From Leptolyngbya subtilissima AS-A7 (GTDB lineage: Bacteria > Cyanobacteriota > Cyanobacteriia > Phormidesmidales > Phormidesmidaceae), in the NCBI RefSeq assembly GCF_039962255.1, contig NZ_JAMPKY010000011.1, positions 124,001 through 188,000 of the forward strand: a stretch of 64,000 nt of DNA, given 5' to 3'. The translations under genes and the position numbers were made by a program. How positions within the stretch are numbered: the stretch's first letter is position 1; every line of letters begins with the position of its first letter. This document shows, piece by piece, positions 17,181 through 25,904 of this stretch. Under the pieces are notes generated by a model. The model had not been told where the DNA came from. It made no database searches and worked only from the letters and a program-made list of their open reading frames with translations.

Positions 17181-20100
17181 TTAGTAACTGACGATCGCAC
17201 CCAGGGATTTCAGCATTCGTTCTTCGGTGTCGGATAGGCCAGTGGCCCCACGGATATTGACGCCTTCGTAAGGGCGATCGGGGCGCAGGGTTTGCTGGCA
17301 CAGGCCTGTCGCCAGATCCCATACGCGAATTTCGTCGTCTTGGCTGGCGGTAATTAGATGGGTGCCGCTAGAACAACCCGAGACTTGCCAAATATCTTGG
17401 CTGTGACCCTTGAGGGTGTGACGGCATTGGTTGGTTTTAACATCCCACACCTCGACCTGGGCGTTTTGGCTAGTCAGCGCTAAAATGTCTCCCGCCGGAT
17501 TTAGGGTAACCCCTTGCAGCCATTGCTCTGTGGGGTGTTGCCACTGGCCGAGACAGCCATTGTCTTGCCCCAAATTCCACCAGCGCACGGTGCCGTCGTG
17601 GCTGGCGCTGGCCAGCCTCTCGCCCTGGGCCACAAGACTGTGTACCTGACTTTGATGGCCCGATAGAATGCGGCGATCGGAGCCCAGAGTGCCCTGCTGC
17701 CACGACCAAAGGCCAATGGTGCCATCCCTAGCACCTACTACAATCCAGTCGCCGTTGGGGCTAAATAGTAGGGCTGACGGGCTGTCAGGGGCGTCTTCTA
17801 GCTCTCCTACGGCGCTGCCAGTAGTGCAATTCCACACCAAAATGCCGCTGTCGGGGCCTGCGGTAGCTAACCACTGACAATCCGGGCTAAAGCGCAGCAG
17901 GGTGGCCGGGGTTGGCTTGGCGACCACCCACTGGCTCTGGCCGTTCGCGATCGCCCAGAGCCGCAGGGTCTGGTCGTCGGCGCTGCTAGCTAACCACTGA
18001 CCATCGGCGCTAAGGGCGACGGTGCGCACCGAGCCGCTGTGGCCCGCTAGGGCACGAGGGCCGATGGCGTAGGGGCTATGGGCGTTGACCTGCCACAGCC
18101 GCAGGTGGGTATCGTCATGGCCAGTGAGAATGGTGCCGCTGTCAGCGCTAGCGCTAAAGGCCAGGCAGCGCACCGGATGCGCTTGGCTGAGAAAGCTGCG
18201 CCAGCACTGGCCCCGTTTAACGCTCCAGAGCTTGACGGTGTAGTTACTGCCGGTGACGAAATAGCGGCTGTCGGCGCTAAAGGCTAGGGTCCATACCGGC
18301 GCTCCCAGTGATGGCAGTGCATAGCAGAGGCGACGATTGGGAATATCCCACACCGTGACGGTGAAGTCTTGGCTGCTAGACACCAGATAGCGCCCATCAG
18401 GGCTGAGGGCGAGGGCGGGCAAAGCCTGTACGTCGATGGGCAAAATCCAGCAGGGCAGACCGGTGGCCAAATTCCAAATGGTCAGGCAGTGGTCGTCACA
18501 GCCCGCTGCAAAAGGAATTGCTTGGCAGTCAGGGTCGTTGGGGTCGGACAAAAACCCAACTGTGCGAATCGTCGCCGTCGATCGCGCCTGGAGATCTTTC
18601 AGCAGGGTGCGATCGCCCACATTCCACAGACAGGCGCGCTGGTCATCGCCGCCGCTCACCAGGTGGTTGCCCAAAGTGCTGTAGGTTAGGCTGTGAATAG
18701 CGCCAACGTGGCCTTCTAGACAGCCCTGGCTAAAACCTGATGCGACTTCCCACAGGCACAGCCGACCGCTGTCATCGCCGGAGGCTAGCTGGCTGCCGTC
18801 GGGGCTAAAGGCTAAGGCTCGCACTGGGGCCTGGTGATCGTCCAAAATGTCGGTTTGGTAGGTGGAGCCCACTGACCACAGCCAGATTTGCCCACTCTCG
18901 GTACCTACGGCTAGCAGATCGCCTCGGGGGCTAAAGGCCAGCGATCGAATGCGTTGGCCTTCGTCAAACATCCAGACCAGCTTGCCCCGCCGCAAATCCC
19001 ACAGCAGCAGTCGGCCCTCGTGATCGCCCGTGGCTAGGTGCCATCCCTCCTCTAGAGACGATCCGCGCTGGCCTTGCTTATCTTTAGGACCGACGGGGCT
19101 GAAGGCGGCCACCGGATCGCGCCCGAGGGCGGTAGCAAAGGTGGTGTCGCTAAACTGAGCCTGGCTAAAGTTGGCTCCCTGCACGCTTACCCGCCGCAAA
19201 TCGCTCTGCCAAATGGCTAGATGAGAAAAATCAACCCCACTAATACCCAGGCCCAGATGTTGGCAGAGGTGAATTATGTTGCCGGCCCCGTAGCCCGGCT
19301 GACCCACGAGGGGCTGTAGGGCCTCGAGCAGGCGATCGCCCTTAGCAAACAGAGCCCCATCGGTAGCGCACTGTTGTCGCAGCTCCTCTGCTAGAGGAAG
19401 CAACATAGCCGTCCGCTGACGTTCCTGTACCACCTCTCGGGCAGTCATGGTAACGAGGGGCAACCGCTGGAGCCAGTCAAACGTCTCGGCCTCTAGCTCA
19501 GCGGCCAGCACGCCCTGCAGTTGTTCTAGGACTAAGACCTGCACCGAGGGGCCGAGGCTCAACACTAGCCCACGCCCTCCAGTGGCCTGAGCCTGAACCC
19601 AGCCCCGCCCCAGGGCTGACTGCACCACCGCGTCGGTCAGGGGTGGCTGCATAGCCCCGTCGAGGTCGTCGAGTGTAACTGGCTCCTGGGCTAGGGCTAG
19701 CCAGTACAACAAGGCCCATTCGTCAGCCGGCAGTCGCTGGAGGGCTTGGGTAAAGGTGCGGTGTACAACGACGGGTACGACTGACTTAGCTGCCTGGAGC
19801 AACATCTGGGGCTGCCCCTGGTAGACCTCTCGTAGCGTCGCCCCTAGCCCCCGCAGCACCAGGGGATGGCTGCCGTAGCGATCGATCAGCGCTCCCCAGT
19901 CGTCAGGGGCAACTGGAACGGTCGGGGCCTGGAGCAGCGATCTGGCCGCCGATGCGGCCAGATCGCCGAGGGCATAATCTCGCACCCGTGGCCCCTGCAC
20001 ATGAGAAAAATCGGCGGGCTTTTCGCGGCTGAGCCAGACTAGACAACTCTGGTGATGGCGCTCGGCTCCCTGGTGAAAAAGATGCTGTAGGGCGTCGGTA

Positions 20101-20855
20101 TGGGCGCGGTAACTGCCCGCTGGCTGCTGAGGTTCAAAGAACTGCTCTAGACCATCGATAATCAGCAGGGCGCAGCGCTGGCTTAGCTGATCGAGCACCC
20201 AGTCTACTTGGGCTGGGGGCGCGATCGCCGTCTGCGGGTCAAGCCAGTGAACGATTGCCCCCAGTACATCCTGCTCGGTGGCCTCGGCGGTTAGAGCCAG
20301 GTAGCCGCACTGATCGACCTGGGGGGCAACGGTGGCGGCGATCGCTGCTGCCACCGTCGTCTTGCCCACGCCTGGCAGCCCCCATAGCACTACCGTGCGG
20401 CAGCGCTCCGCCAAAACCCACTCGGTTAGGGTGGCCAGTTCTGCCTGGCGGCCCGCACAGTCGTCTAGATCGAGGCGTGGGGATTCACGCACCACTAGGG
20501 TGGGGGCGGGCAGGGGCGATCGCGGCTCCACTACAATATGCGGCGGCGGGGCCGGTTCAGTCGCCACTACCCCCTGCATCATCCAGGTGTGCAGCACGTT
20601 CTGAATATTGCGCTTCGTCACCCGAACGCCCTGGAGATCAGCATCTACCAGCTCGGTCAGCAGCTGCCAGAGCTTGGGGCCGACGTCTTTTTTGAGATAG
20701 TCTTCGGTGTAGCCAGCGGTGGGGGTTGCCATCGCCGCATAGGTCTTGTTCTCCCAAGATCCCTGTAGCACCAGACGCTCGACATCCTTTAGCGGTCGCC
20801 CCTTGCGCTCCACAGCAACTTGGTTGATGTGTACAGCAATTTTCTCAAAATCCAT
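17181..20855 (-). CDS. STAND NTPase with vMAP-type N-terminal helical domain, NB-ARC and WD40 repeats
   Basis: A 1224-residue signal-transduction ATPase. Residues 1-95 form a helical domain (VERLVLQGSWENKTYAAMA, YLKKDVGPKLWQLL) resembling the N-terminal HTH-like domain of vWA-MoxR-associated (vMAP) conflict proteins. An NB-ARC domain follows, with Walker A GLPGVGKTT (159-167) and Walker B ALLIIDGLEQF (229-239). Then come a helical region, a short pentapeptide-like strip (VDFSHLAIWQSDLRRVSVQGANF) and about 14 WD40 repeats from residue 600 to the end. The closing RPYEGVNIRGATGLSDTEERM is typical of cyanobacterial WD40-STAND proteins. Such proteins are sensors that oligomerise on ligand binding, and immune or stress roles are proposed. 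No dedicated effector domain or partner gene is visible. A terminator-like hairpin lies in its leader. Confidence 0.9.
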   Translation of the reverse strand: MDFEKIAVHINQVAVERKGRPLKDVERLVLQGSWENKTYAAMATPTAGYTEDYLKKDVGPKLWQLLTELVDADLQGVRVTKRNIQNVLHTWMMQGVVATEPAPPPHIVVEPRSPLPAPTLVVRESPRLDLDDCAGRQAELATLTEWVLAERCRTVVLWGLPGVGKTTVAAAIAATVAPQVDQCGYLALTAEATEQDVLGAIVHWLDPQTAIAPPAQVDWVLDQLSQRCALLIIDGLEQFFEPQQPAGSYRAHTDALQHLFHQGAERHHQSCLVWLSREKPADFSHVQGPRVRDYALGDLAASAARSLLQAPTVPVAPDDWGALIDRYGSHPLVLRGLGATLREVYQGQPQMLLQAAKSVVPVVVHRTFTQALQRLPADEWALLYWLALAQEPVTLDDLDGAMQPPLTDAVVQSALGRGWVQAQATGGRGLVLSLGPSVQVLVLEQLQGVLAAELEAETFDWLQRLPLVTMTAREVVQERQRTAMLLPLAEELRQQCATDGALFAKGDRLLEALQPLVGQPGYGAGNIIHLCQHLGLGISGVDFSHLAIWQSDLRRVSVQGANFSQAQFSDTTFATALGRDPVAAFSPVGPKDKQGQRGSSLEEGWHLATGDHEGRLLLWDLRRGKLVWMFDEGQRIRSLAFSPRGDLLAVGTESGQIWLWSVGSTYQTDILDDHQAPVRALAFSPDGSQLASGDDSGRLCLWEVASGFSQGCLEGHVGAIHSLTYSTLGNHLVSGGDDQRACLWNVGDRTLLKDLQARSTATIRTVGFLSDPNDPDCQAIPFAAGCDDHCLTIWNLATGLPCWILPIDVQALPALALSPDGRYLVSSSQDFTVTVWDIPNRRLCYALPSLGAPVWTLAFSADSRYFVTGSNYTVKLWSVKRGQCWRSFLSQAHPVRCLAFSASADSGTILTGHDDTHLRLWQVNAHSPYAIGPRALAGHSGSVRTVALSADGQWLASSADDQTLRLWAIANGQSQWVVAKPTPATLLRFSPDCQWLATAGPDSGILVWNCTTGSAVGELEDAPDSPSALLFSPNGDWIVVGARDGTIGLWSWQQGTLGSDRRILSGHQSQVHSLVAQGERLASASHDGTVRWWNLGQDNGCLGQWQHPTEQWLQGVTLNPAGDILALTSQNAQVEVWDVKTNQCRHTLKGHSQDIWQVSGCSSGTHLITASQDDEIRVWDLATGLCQQTLRPDRPYEGVNIRGATGLSDTEERMLKSLGAIVSY

Positions 20856-20944
20856 TGGCTAAACCGCCGCGATGCCCCAAATCTGGCCTCAGTCTAACCT
20901 GAATTTTTCAGAACTTCTCAGCCGCCGTGCCCAAGAAATTTGGC

Positions 20945-20977
20945 AAAAAAAATTCCCCAACCCAAGGGCAGGGGAAT
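20945..20977 (-). terminator. Intrinsic terminator or attenuator in the leader of the STAND gene
   Basis: On the minus strand ATTCCCC (20977-20971) pairs with GGGGAAT (20958-20952), with an inner CCC/GGG pairing, followed directly by eight U (20952-20945). The only minus-strand gene it can act on starts 90 bases further on, at 20855. The next minus-strand gene to the right is beyond 24000 with plus-strand genes between. It therefore either attenuates the STAND gene or ends a small RNA from 20980-21250. Confidence 0.7.
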
Positions 20978-21070
20978 GATCAGGGTGCATCTACCAGTTC
21001 ATATTTCTGCGCCAGGTGAGTGAATCAGGATGGTTTGGGAGGGATTTTGTTAGAGTGCCTGGGGAGGTGG

Positions 21071-21102
21071 GAGTAGATGGGTGGATGAGTAGATGGGTGG
21101 GA
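21071..21102. repeat. Two tandem 16-bp G-rich repeats
   Basis: GAGTAGATGGGTGGAT (21071-21086) is followed immediately by GAGTAGATGGGTGGGA (21087-21102), two mismatches in 16. The flanks are also G-rich (GGGGAGGTGG before, GGGTG after). The composition matches the spacers at 9211 and 46079. G-quadruplex formation is possible. Confidence 0.75.
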
Positions 21103-21262
21103 GGGTGTCTCTATATCTCTCAGTCCATCGGTGGGGCTCATCATATTGCTTCAGCTTTCTAGAGGGCAACTTTGCCCATCGCCGTGACTTTGGGTAGAAG
21201 GAAGAAGGGGCACATTGTTGGGCTGTTGGGAACTTTTTGAAGGCATTTCTTAGGAGCAAATT

Positions 21263-22183
21263 TTGTCGGATTCGCTGAACTTAAAGGCTTACGACCTTTG
21301 GAAAACCTATGGTGACGAGGCGGTGGTGCAGGGCATCAGCTTTTCCCTGGCACCGGGTGAGATTGTCGGTCTGCTGGGGCCTAATGGGGCGGGCAAAACC
21401 ACGACGGTGGGCATGCTGTTTGGCACCGTTGTCCCCACTAGGGGGTTTGTGCAGTTTGGCCCCTGGCAACTGCCGGGGCAGGGACAGCTGGCCCGCGCCC
21501 AGATGGGCATTGTCACCCAGGAAGACAACCTCGACCCCGACTTTACGGTGTTTAAAAACCTTACCCACTTTGCCCACCACTACCGCATTACGGGCGCGGC
21601 GGCACGGCAGCGGGCGGGGGAGCTGCTGGCCCTGGTCAATCTAGAGCACCGAGCCGAGGCTCAGGTGGATGAGCTGTCGGGCGGCATGAAGCGCAAGCTG
21701 GTGCTGGCCCGCGCCTTACTCAATCGGCCCAAAATTGTGTTTCTAGATGAGCCTACCACTGGCCTCGACCCCGACGCTCGCCAGGATTTTTGGCGGCTGG
21801 TGCAGCACCTCAAGGCCAGCGGCTGCGGCATTTTGCTGACCACCCACTATATGGATGAGGCCCAAAGGCTGTGCGATCGCCTCCTTCTCCTACAGCAGGG
21901 CAAGGTGATTGACGAGGGCACCCCCACCGATCTAGTCGCGCGGGTGATTGGCCGCGAGGTGGCTGAAATCGGAGGGGTTGAGGCCCAAATTCTTCAGGAT
22001 CTAGCGGCCCGCCACGGAGCCTGGTATCGGGCTTTTGGCAATGGTCACCTGGTGGCGCTGCCCGATCGCGAGCCTGAGGTGGTTTGGGATGCGATCGCCG
22101 CCCACCATCCCAGCCGCCTCCTGCGGCGGCCCGCCAATTTAGAAGATGTGTTTTTGCGACTCACTGGGAGCGTGCTGGAATGA
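21263..22183 (+). CDS. ABC-2 type exporter, ATP-binding subunit (NodI-like)
   Basis: A 306-residue ABC ATPase that powers an ABC-2 exporter at the cytoplasmic membrane. Walker A is GPNGAGKTTT, the Q-loop is VTQEDNL, the signature is LSGGMKRKL, Walker B is IVFLDEPTTGLDP and the switch His is in TTHYMDEA. The C-terminal 80 residues resemble the DUF4162-type extension of drug/polysaccharide exporters of the NodI/DrrA group. Translation starts at TTG 21263, preceded at 6 bases by AGGAG (21252-21256). Its TGA overlaps the ATG of the permease gene by 4 bases (ATGA), so the subunits are made together. The substrate is unknown. Confidence 0.93.
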   Translation: MSDSLNLKAYDLWKTYGDEAVVQGISFSLAPGEIVGLLGPNGAGKTTTVGMLFGTVVPTRGFVQFGPWQLPGQGQLARAQMGIVTQEDNLDPDFTVFKNLTHFAHHYRITGAAARQRAGELLALVNLEHRAEAQVDELSGGMKRKLVLARALLNRPKIVFLDEPTTGLDPDARQDFWRLVQHLKASGCGILLTTHYMDEAQRLCDRLLLLQQGKVIDEGTPTDLVARVIGREVAEIGGVEAQILQDLAARHGAWYRAFGNGHLVALPDREPEVVWDAIAAHHPSRLLRRPANLEDVFLRLTGSVLE

Positions 22184-22959
22184 AGCTGATTACCGCTACC
22201 CCTTGGGGGGTGTATTCGGTTTGGTGGCGACACTTTCAAGTCTATCGCAGCACCTGGTTGGTGAACTGTCTGCCGCCTGTCTCCGAGCCAATTGTGTATC
22301 TGCTTGCCTTTGGCTACGGTCTTTCTCCGCTGATTGGTGAGGTGGACTATTTGGGGCAGATGATTCCCTACGCTCGGTTTTTGGCTCCGGGGATGATTGC
22401 GATCGGAGTGCTGTTTCAGTCGTTTTTTGAAGGGGCCTACAGCAGCTTCATTCGGCTCAACTTTCAAAAGACCTGGCAGGCGCTGCTAACAGCCCCATTG
22501 AGCTATACCGACGTGTTTTTGGGCGACTGGTTTTGGGCGGCGACTAAGGGGTCAATCGCCGGCACTATCACCGGGCTAGTCGCGGTGTTGGCCAATCTCT
22601 ACGACCTCTCTAGCCTGGTGCTGTCGCTGCCGCTGATTGTGCTTGGCAGCCTGCTGTTTGGGGCCTTTGGTCTGTTGGTAGCCGGGGCTGTGAATAAGGT
22701 TGACCAGGTAAATGTGCCGATTTTTCTGGTAATCATCCCTATGTTTACCCTCTGTGGCACCTACTTTCCGCGCGATACGCTGCCGCCGCTGCTAGCCAAG
22801 TTTGCCGCGTTTTTGCCCCTGGCCTCCCTGGTTGACCTGCTGCGCTGGCCCCTGGGTCTGCCCCCCTGGTGGCCCCTGCTGCTGGTCTGGCTAATCGGCT
22901 GGATGGTGCTGACGGCAAGGCTGGCCGCCCTGCGGATCTATCCGAGATTGTTTAGCTAG
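22180..22959 (+). CDS. ABC-2 type exporter, permease subunit (NodJ-like)
   Basis: A 259-residue integral membrane protein with about six transmembrane segments, the partner of the preceding ATPase. Typical ABC-2 features are the central region RFLAPGMIAIGVLFQSFFEGAYSSF and the C-terminal FTLCGTYFPRDTLP, followed by a long hydrophobic end. The ATG at 22180 overlaps the stop of the ATPase gene (ATGA), which fixes the start. The closest groups by pattern are NodJ-type lipo-oligosaccharide exporters and drug exporters; sequence alone does not decide between them. Confidence 0.92.
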   Translation: MKLITATPWGVYSVWWRHFQVYRSTWLVNCLPPVSEPIVYLLAFGYGLSPLIGEVDYLGQMIPYARFLAPGMIAIGVLFQSFFEGAYSSFIRLNFQKTWQALLTAPLSYTDVFLGDWFWAATKGSIAGTITGLVAVLANLYDLSSLVLSLPLIVLGSLLFGAFGLLVAGAVNKVDQVNVPIFLVIIPMFTLCGTYFPRDTLPPLLAKFAAFLPLASLVDLLRWPLGLPPWWPLLLVWLIGWMVLTARLAALRIYPRLFS

Positions 22960-23122
22960 TAAGTTCATTCAGCTAGCCAAGTTGCAGGAGCGCTCTTGTC
23001 TTGCTCTTTTTGAGCAGGAACTGAGGCTGAAGCACGATATTGAGAGAAAAGTGACAGATTTGCTGGTTTCTGCCGTGATATGGTGTAGCCTTCCATAACC
23101 TTTGGAGTAGGAGTCGGCGGCC

Positions 23123-23935
23123 ATGGGATCTGTTCAATCTACAGCGCTGACAGCTTTAGGGCTGGTCGCATTTGCGGGAGTCGGCATTGTTGCCCAAGAT
23201 GCCGAAGCGGTGGAGACACTAGATGATGCGATCGCCCTCGACACCGCTTCAGGGCTCAGCAACTCCACCGTGGTCGACCTGAACGATCTGACGACCAACC
23301 CCAGCAACTACGACTTTTTTACCTTTAGGCCAAATTTAGAAAAGCTGATTCTCTCCGGTGCTGCCGACACTGAGCACATCAGCATCTTGTGGTACACCAT
23401 TCCCGACGGCAGTGTGGGGCTGCACTACCATTCCATGACTGAGTCGGTCTATGCGATCGCGGGTACCCAGACCGACGCCAAGGGGTTTTACCCCACCGGG
23501 TCGCTCTACTTCAACCCGCCGGGTAGCGGCCACGAAGTCTCAGACAGCACCGGCTTCTTTCTGCTGGCCTACGCTTCGCCGCCGGATTTTGCTAGTACCG
23601 ACCTGATCGAAGCTTACACCCCCATTAATATCAACACTGCTGAATCCGACTTTGAGACAATTTATCCATTTGAAGAGGTGCAAGCGGGTGTCTCCACCTA
23701 CGAAATTCCGCTCGAGCCAGAGGGCGGCATGAGTTCTCAATTCATCAAAAGCACTTCTTTGGAGAGCTATGAATACACCGGCAACTATCTGCTCGTGCTG
23801 AAGGGCAGTTGCAGTATCGATGGCACTACCTTCGCCAAAGATATGCTGGTGGTGGCTACAACCGTTGAGACCCAGTCTTACCAAGTCAGTGCCGCTGAGG
23901 GTAGCGATTGTTTGGCCCTAGGTCTGTCGTTCTAG
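23123..23935 (+). CDS. Secreted cupin-domain protein
   Basis: A 270-residue protein with an N-terminal signal sequence (TALTALGLVAFAGVGIVAQDAEA, cleavage probably after AEA near residue 28), so it is exported to the periplasm or lumen. The first cupin half is ISILWYTIPDGSVGLHYHSMTESVYAIAGTQTD split over conserved strands. It has a putative metal site from HYH and Glu in GLHYHSMTE and a His in PPGSGHEV. A second beta-barrel half (about 180-270) lacks obvious metal ligands, which suggests a bicupin with one active site. It may bind a small ligand or act as a ChrR-like metal-binding protein; function is not assignable. The ribosome-binding sequence GGAGTAGGAG precedes the ATG. It stands alone, ended by a hairpin. 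Confidence 0.8.
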   Translation: MGSVQSTALTALGLVAFAGVGIVAQDAEAVETLDDAIALDTASGLSNSTVVDLNDLTTNPSNYDFFTFRPNLEKLILSGAADTEHISILWYTIPDGSVGLHYHSMTESVYAIAGTQTDAKGFYPTGSLYFNPPGSGHEVSDSTGFFLLAYASPPDFASTDLIEAYTPININTAESDFETIYPFEEVQAGVSTYEIPLEPEGGMSSQFIKSTSLESYEYTGNYLLVLKGSCSIDGTTFAKDMLVVATTVETQSYQVSAAEGSDCLALGLSF

Positions 23936-23946
23936 GCTGGCTTGTG

Positions 23947-23973
23947 GTTGAGGGGGTAATTCACCCCCTCAAC
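23947..23973. terminator. Bidirectional hairpin between the cupin gene and nadE
   Basis: GTTGAGGGGGT (23947-23957) and ACCCCCTCAAC (23963-23973) form a perfect 11-base-pair stem with a 5-base loop, between two convergent genes (stops at 23935 and 24003). There is only a weak T-rich tail on either strand, so it may act as a bidirectional terminator or as an RNA-stabilising hairpin. Confidence 0.6.
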
Positions 23974-24002
23974 AATTCTCAATTACGGCTGCGCGATCGC
24001 CA

Positions 24003-25799
24003 TCAGGCTTCTAATAGTTGCTCAGCAGGCTCTACCGCCAACGGCTTCACCTCGCTTTTCCAGCGGTTGGCGATGGGCATGCGCCAGCCCAGGCCAAAAG
24101 CGCGATCGGTCACCTTCAGCACGGGCGGGGTCTGCCGCCGCTTAAATTCAGCCCGCGACACCAGCCGCAAGACTTTGTCGATCACTGCTGCATCGTGGCC
24201 AGCGGCGACCATCTCGGCTACCGACTCATGGCGCTGCACCAGGCGATCGAGGATGTCATCTAGCACGTCGTAGGGCGGCAATGAATCTTGATCGACTTGA
24301 CCGGGCTTGAGCTCGGCGCTGGGAGGTTTTTCGAGAATATTCTGCGGAATCAGAGCGTCAGTGAGGTGGCTAACCCGTGCCGACAGTTCACCTAGGGCCG
24401 CTGGGGCTGCAGACCCAGAGCCGTTGCCCACTTGCCGATTGAGCCACTGACAGAGGGCGTAGACTCGCGTTTTGGGCACATCGGCAATTACCGCTAGGCC
24501 GCCATTCATGTCGCCGTAGAGGGTGCAGTAGCCCACTGCCATTTCTGACTTGTTGCCGGTTGACAGCAGCAGGTGGCCAAATTTATTTGAAACCGCCATC
24601 AGCAGATTGCCACGAATGCGCGACTGGATATTTTCTTCGGCAAGGCCGGTGGCAGTGCCCGCGAAGAGGGGATCGAGCACTTGGTCGTAATCGGCCATCA
24701 GCGGGCCGATCGCTAGGGTTTGGTGGTCAATGCCCAGGGTTTGGGCCAGGGCCAGCGCGTCGGTTACCGAGTGGTCGGAGCTATACGGGGAGGGCATGAG
24801 AATGCCGAGCACGTTGGTCGGGCCAAGGGCTGCCGCTGCGATCGCCGCCACCAGCGCCGAGTCAATGCCGCCACTGAGGCCAATCACCGCCTTAGAAAAG
24901 CCGCATTTGTGGGTGTAGTCACGCACTCCCAGCACCAGGGCCGACCAGATTGCCTCGTTTTCGTCGGCGGGCAGGGGGGCAATATCTCCAGGACACAGGT
25001 CGTGCTGGATGGGGTCATATTCCACCACCGCCAGCCCAGCCTGGTAAGAGGGTAGACGGGCCACCAATTCACCCTGGCGGTTGAAGGCCGTGCTGGTGCC
25101 GTCGAAGATCAGGTCGTCGTTGGCCCCCACCTGGTTGGCGTAGAGAATGGGGCAGCGAAACCGGGTGGCGCTGTGGGCCAGCATCGAGGCCCGCAGCTGC
25201 GCCTTGTTGACCGAGTAGGGCGAGGCGGAAAGGTTGATCACCACATCGACGTGGTCGTCGGCTAGGTCGGCGATCGGGTTGCGCGGGTAGCTGCGCCCGC
25301 CCCAAAACTCTTCGTCGTTCCATAGGTCTTCGCAGATGGTGACGCCGACCCGCAGGCCCCAGTCACCCAGGGGAATAGTGAAGCTGCTCGGCCCCGACCC
25401 GGGGGCAAAATAGCGATGCTCATCGAAGACATCGTAGGTGGGCAATAGCTGCTTGTGAAAGACCTGCTGCACCTTGCCGCCCTGGAGCAGGGCGGTGCTG
25501 TTAAACAGGGGCTTTTCGCCGTGGTAGCGGGCCTTGGGGTTGGCGGAGGCATAGCCCACCAGCACGGCGAGGTGGGGGGGCAGCTCGGCAGCCAGAGCGT
25601 CGAGCTGGTCAGCCATAGCTTGAATAAAGCTGGGCTGAAGTAGCAGGTCGCGAGGCGGGTAGCCGCACAGCACCAGCTCGGTGGTGACGAGCACCTGGGC
25701 CTCCAGGCGATCGGCCTGGCGAGCGGCATCGAGCACCTGCTGAGCGTTGTGGGCCAGGTCGCCAATGGTGGGGTTGAGCTGGGCGATCGCAAATTTCAT
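24003..25799 (-). CDS. nadE: Glutamine-hydrolysing NAD+ synthetase
   Basis: Last step of NAD biosynthesis: converts nicotinate adenine dinucleotide to NAD+ with ATP and glutamine-derived ammonia, in the cytoplasm. The 598-residue protein has the N-terminal nitrilase-like glutaminase domain (about 1-275), with the catalytic Glu (TTELVLCGYPP), Lys (FHKQLLPTYDVFDE) and Cys (VTICEDLWND). The C-terminal synthetase domain (about 300-598) has the PP-loop IGLSGGIDSALVAAIA and conserved STGNKSEMAVGY. It is somewhat longer than average. It lies downstream of, but is separated from, pncB-nadD-nrtR by the methyltransferase module, so it completes a local Preiss-Handler gene set. Confidence 0.96.
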   Translation of the reverse strand: MKFAIAQLNPTIGDLAHNAQQVLDAARQADRLEAQVLVTTELVLCGYPPRDLLLQPSFIQAMADQLDALAAELPPHLAVLVGYASANPKARYHGEKPLFNSTALLQGGKVQQVFHKQLLPTYDVFDEHRYFAPGSGPSSFTIPLGDWGLRVGVTICEDLWNDEEFWGGRSYPRNPIADLADDHVDVVINLSASPYSVNKAQLRASMLAHSATRFRCPILYANQVGANDDLIFDGTSTAFNRQGELVARLPSYQAGLAVVEYDPIQHDLCPGDIAPLPADENEAIWSALVLGVRDYTHKCGFSKAVIGLSGGIDSALVAAIAAAALGPTNVLGILMPSPYSSDHSVTDALALAQTLGIDHQTLAIGPLMADYDQVLDPLFAGTATGLAEENIQSRIRGNLLMAVSNKFGHLLLSTGNKSEMAVGYCTLYGDMNGGLAVIADVPKTRVYALCQWLNRQVGNGSGSAAPAALGELSARVSHLTDALIPQNILEKPPSAELKPGQVDQDSLPPYDVLDDILDRLVQRHESVAEMVAAGHDAAVIDKVLRLVSRAEFKRRQTPPVLKVTDRAFGLGWRMPIANRWKSEVKPLAVEPAEQLLEA

Positions 25800-25904
25800 A
25801 GGAATTAATTAATAAAAAAGGATTTCGACCAAAACGCTGGCTGTAATCGTCTTTAGGCTGCCGGCAATTTCGGCTTCAGCTACCGGCAATTGGCGGGGAA
25901 ATAA

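Larger units (their letters stand above)
20856..21262. other. Divergent intergenic region between STAND gene and ABC exporter
   Basis: About 400 bases separate the two divergent units. It holds the terminator-like hairpin at 20945-20977, a G-rich tandem repeat at 21071-21102 and the exporter's ribosome-binding site AGGAG at 21252-21256. I found no coding sequence. A purine/pyrimidine-biased stretch spans 21056-21110. Confidence 0.6.
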
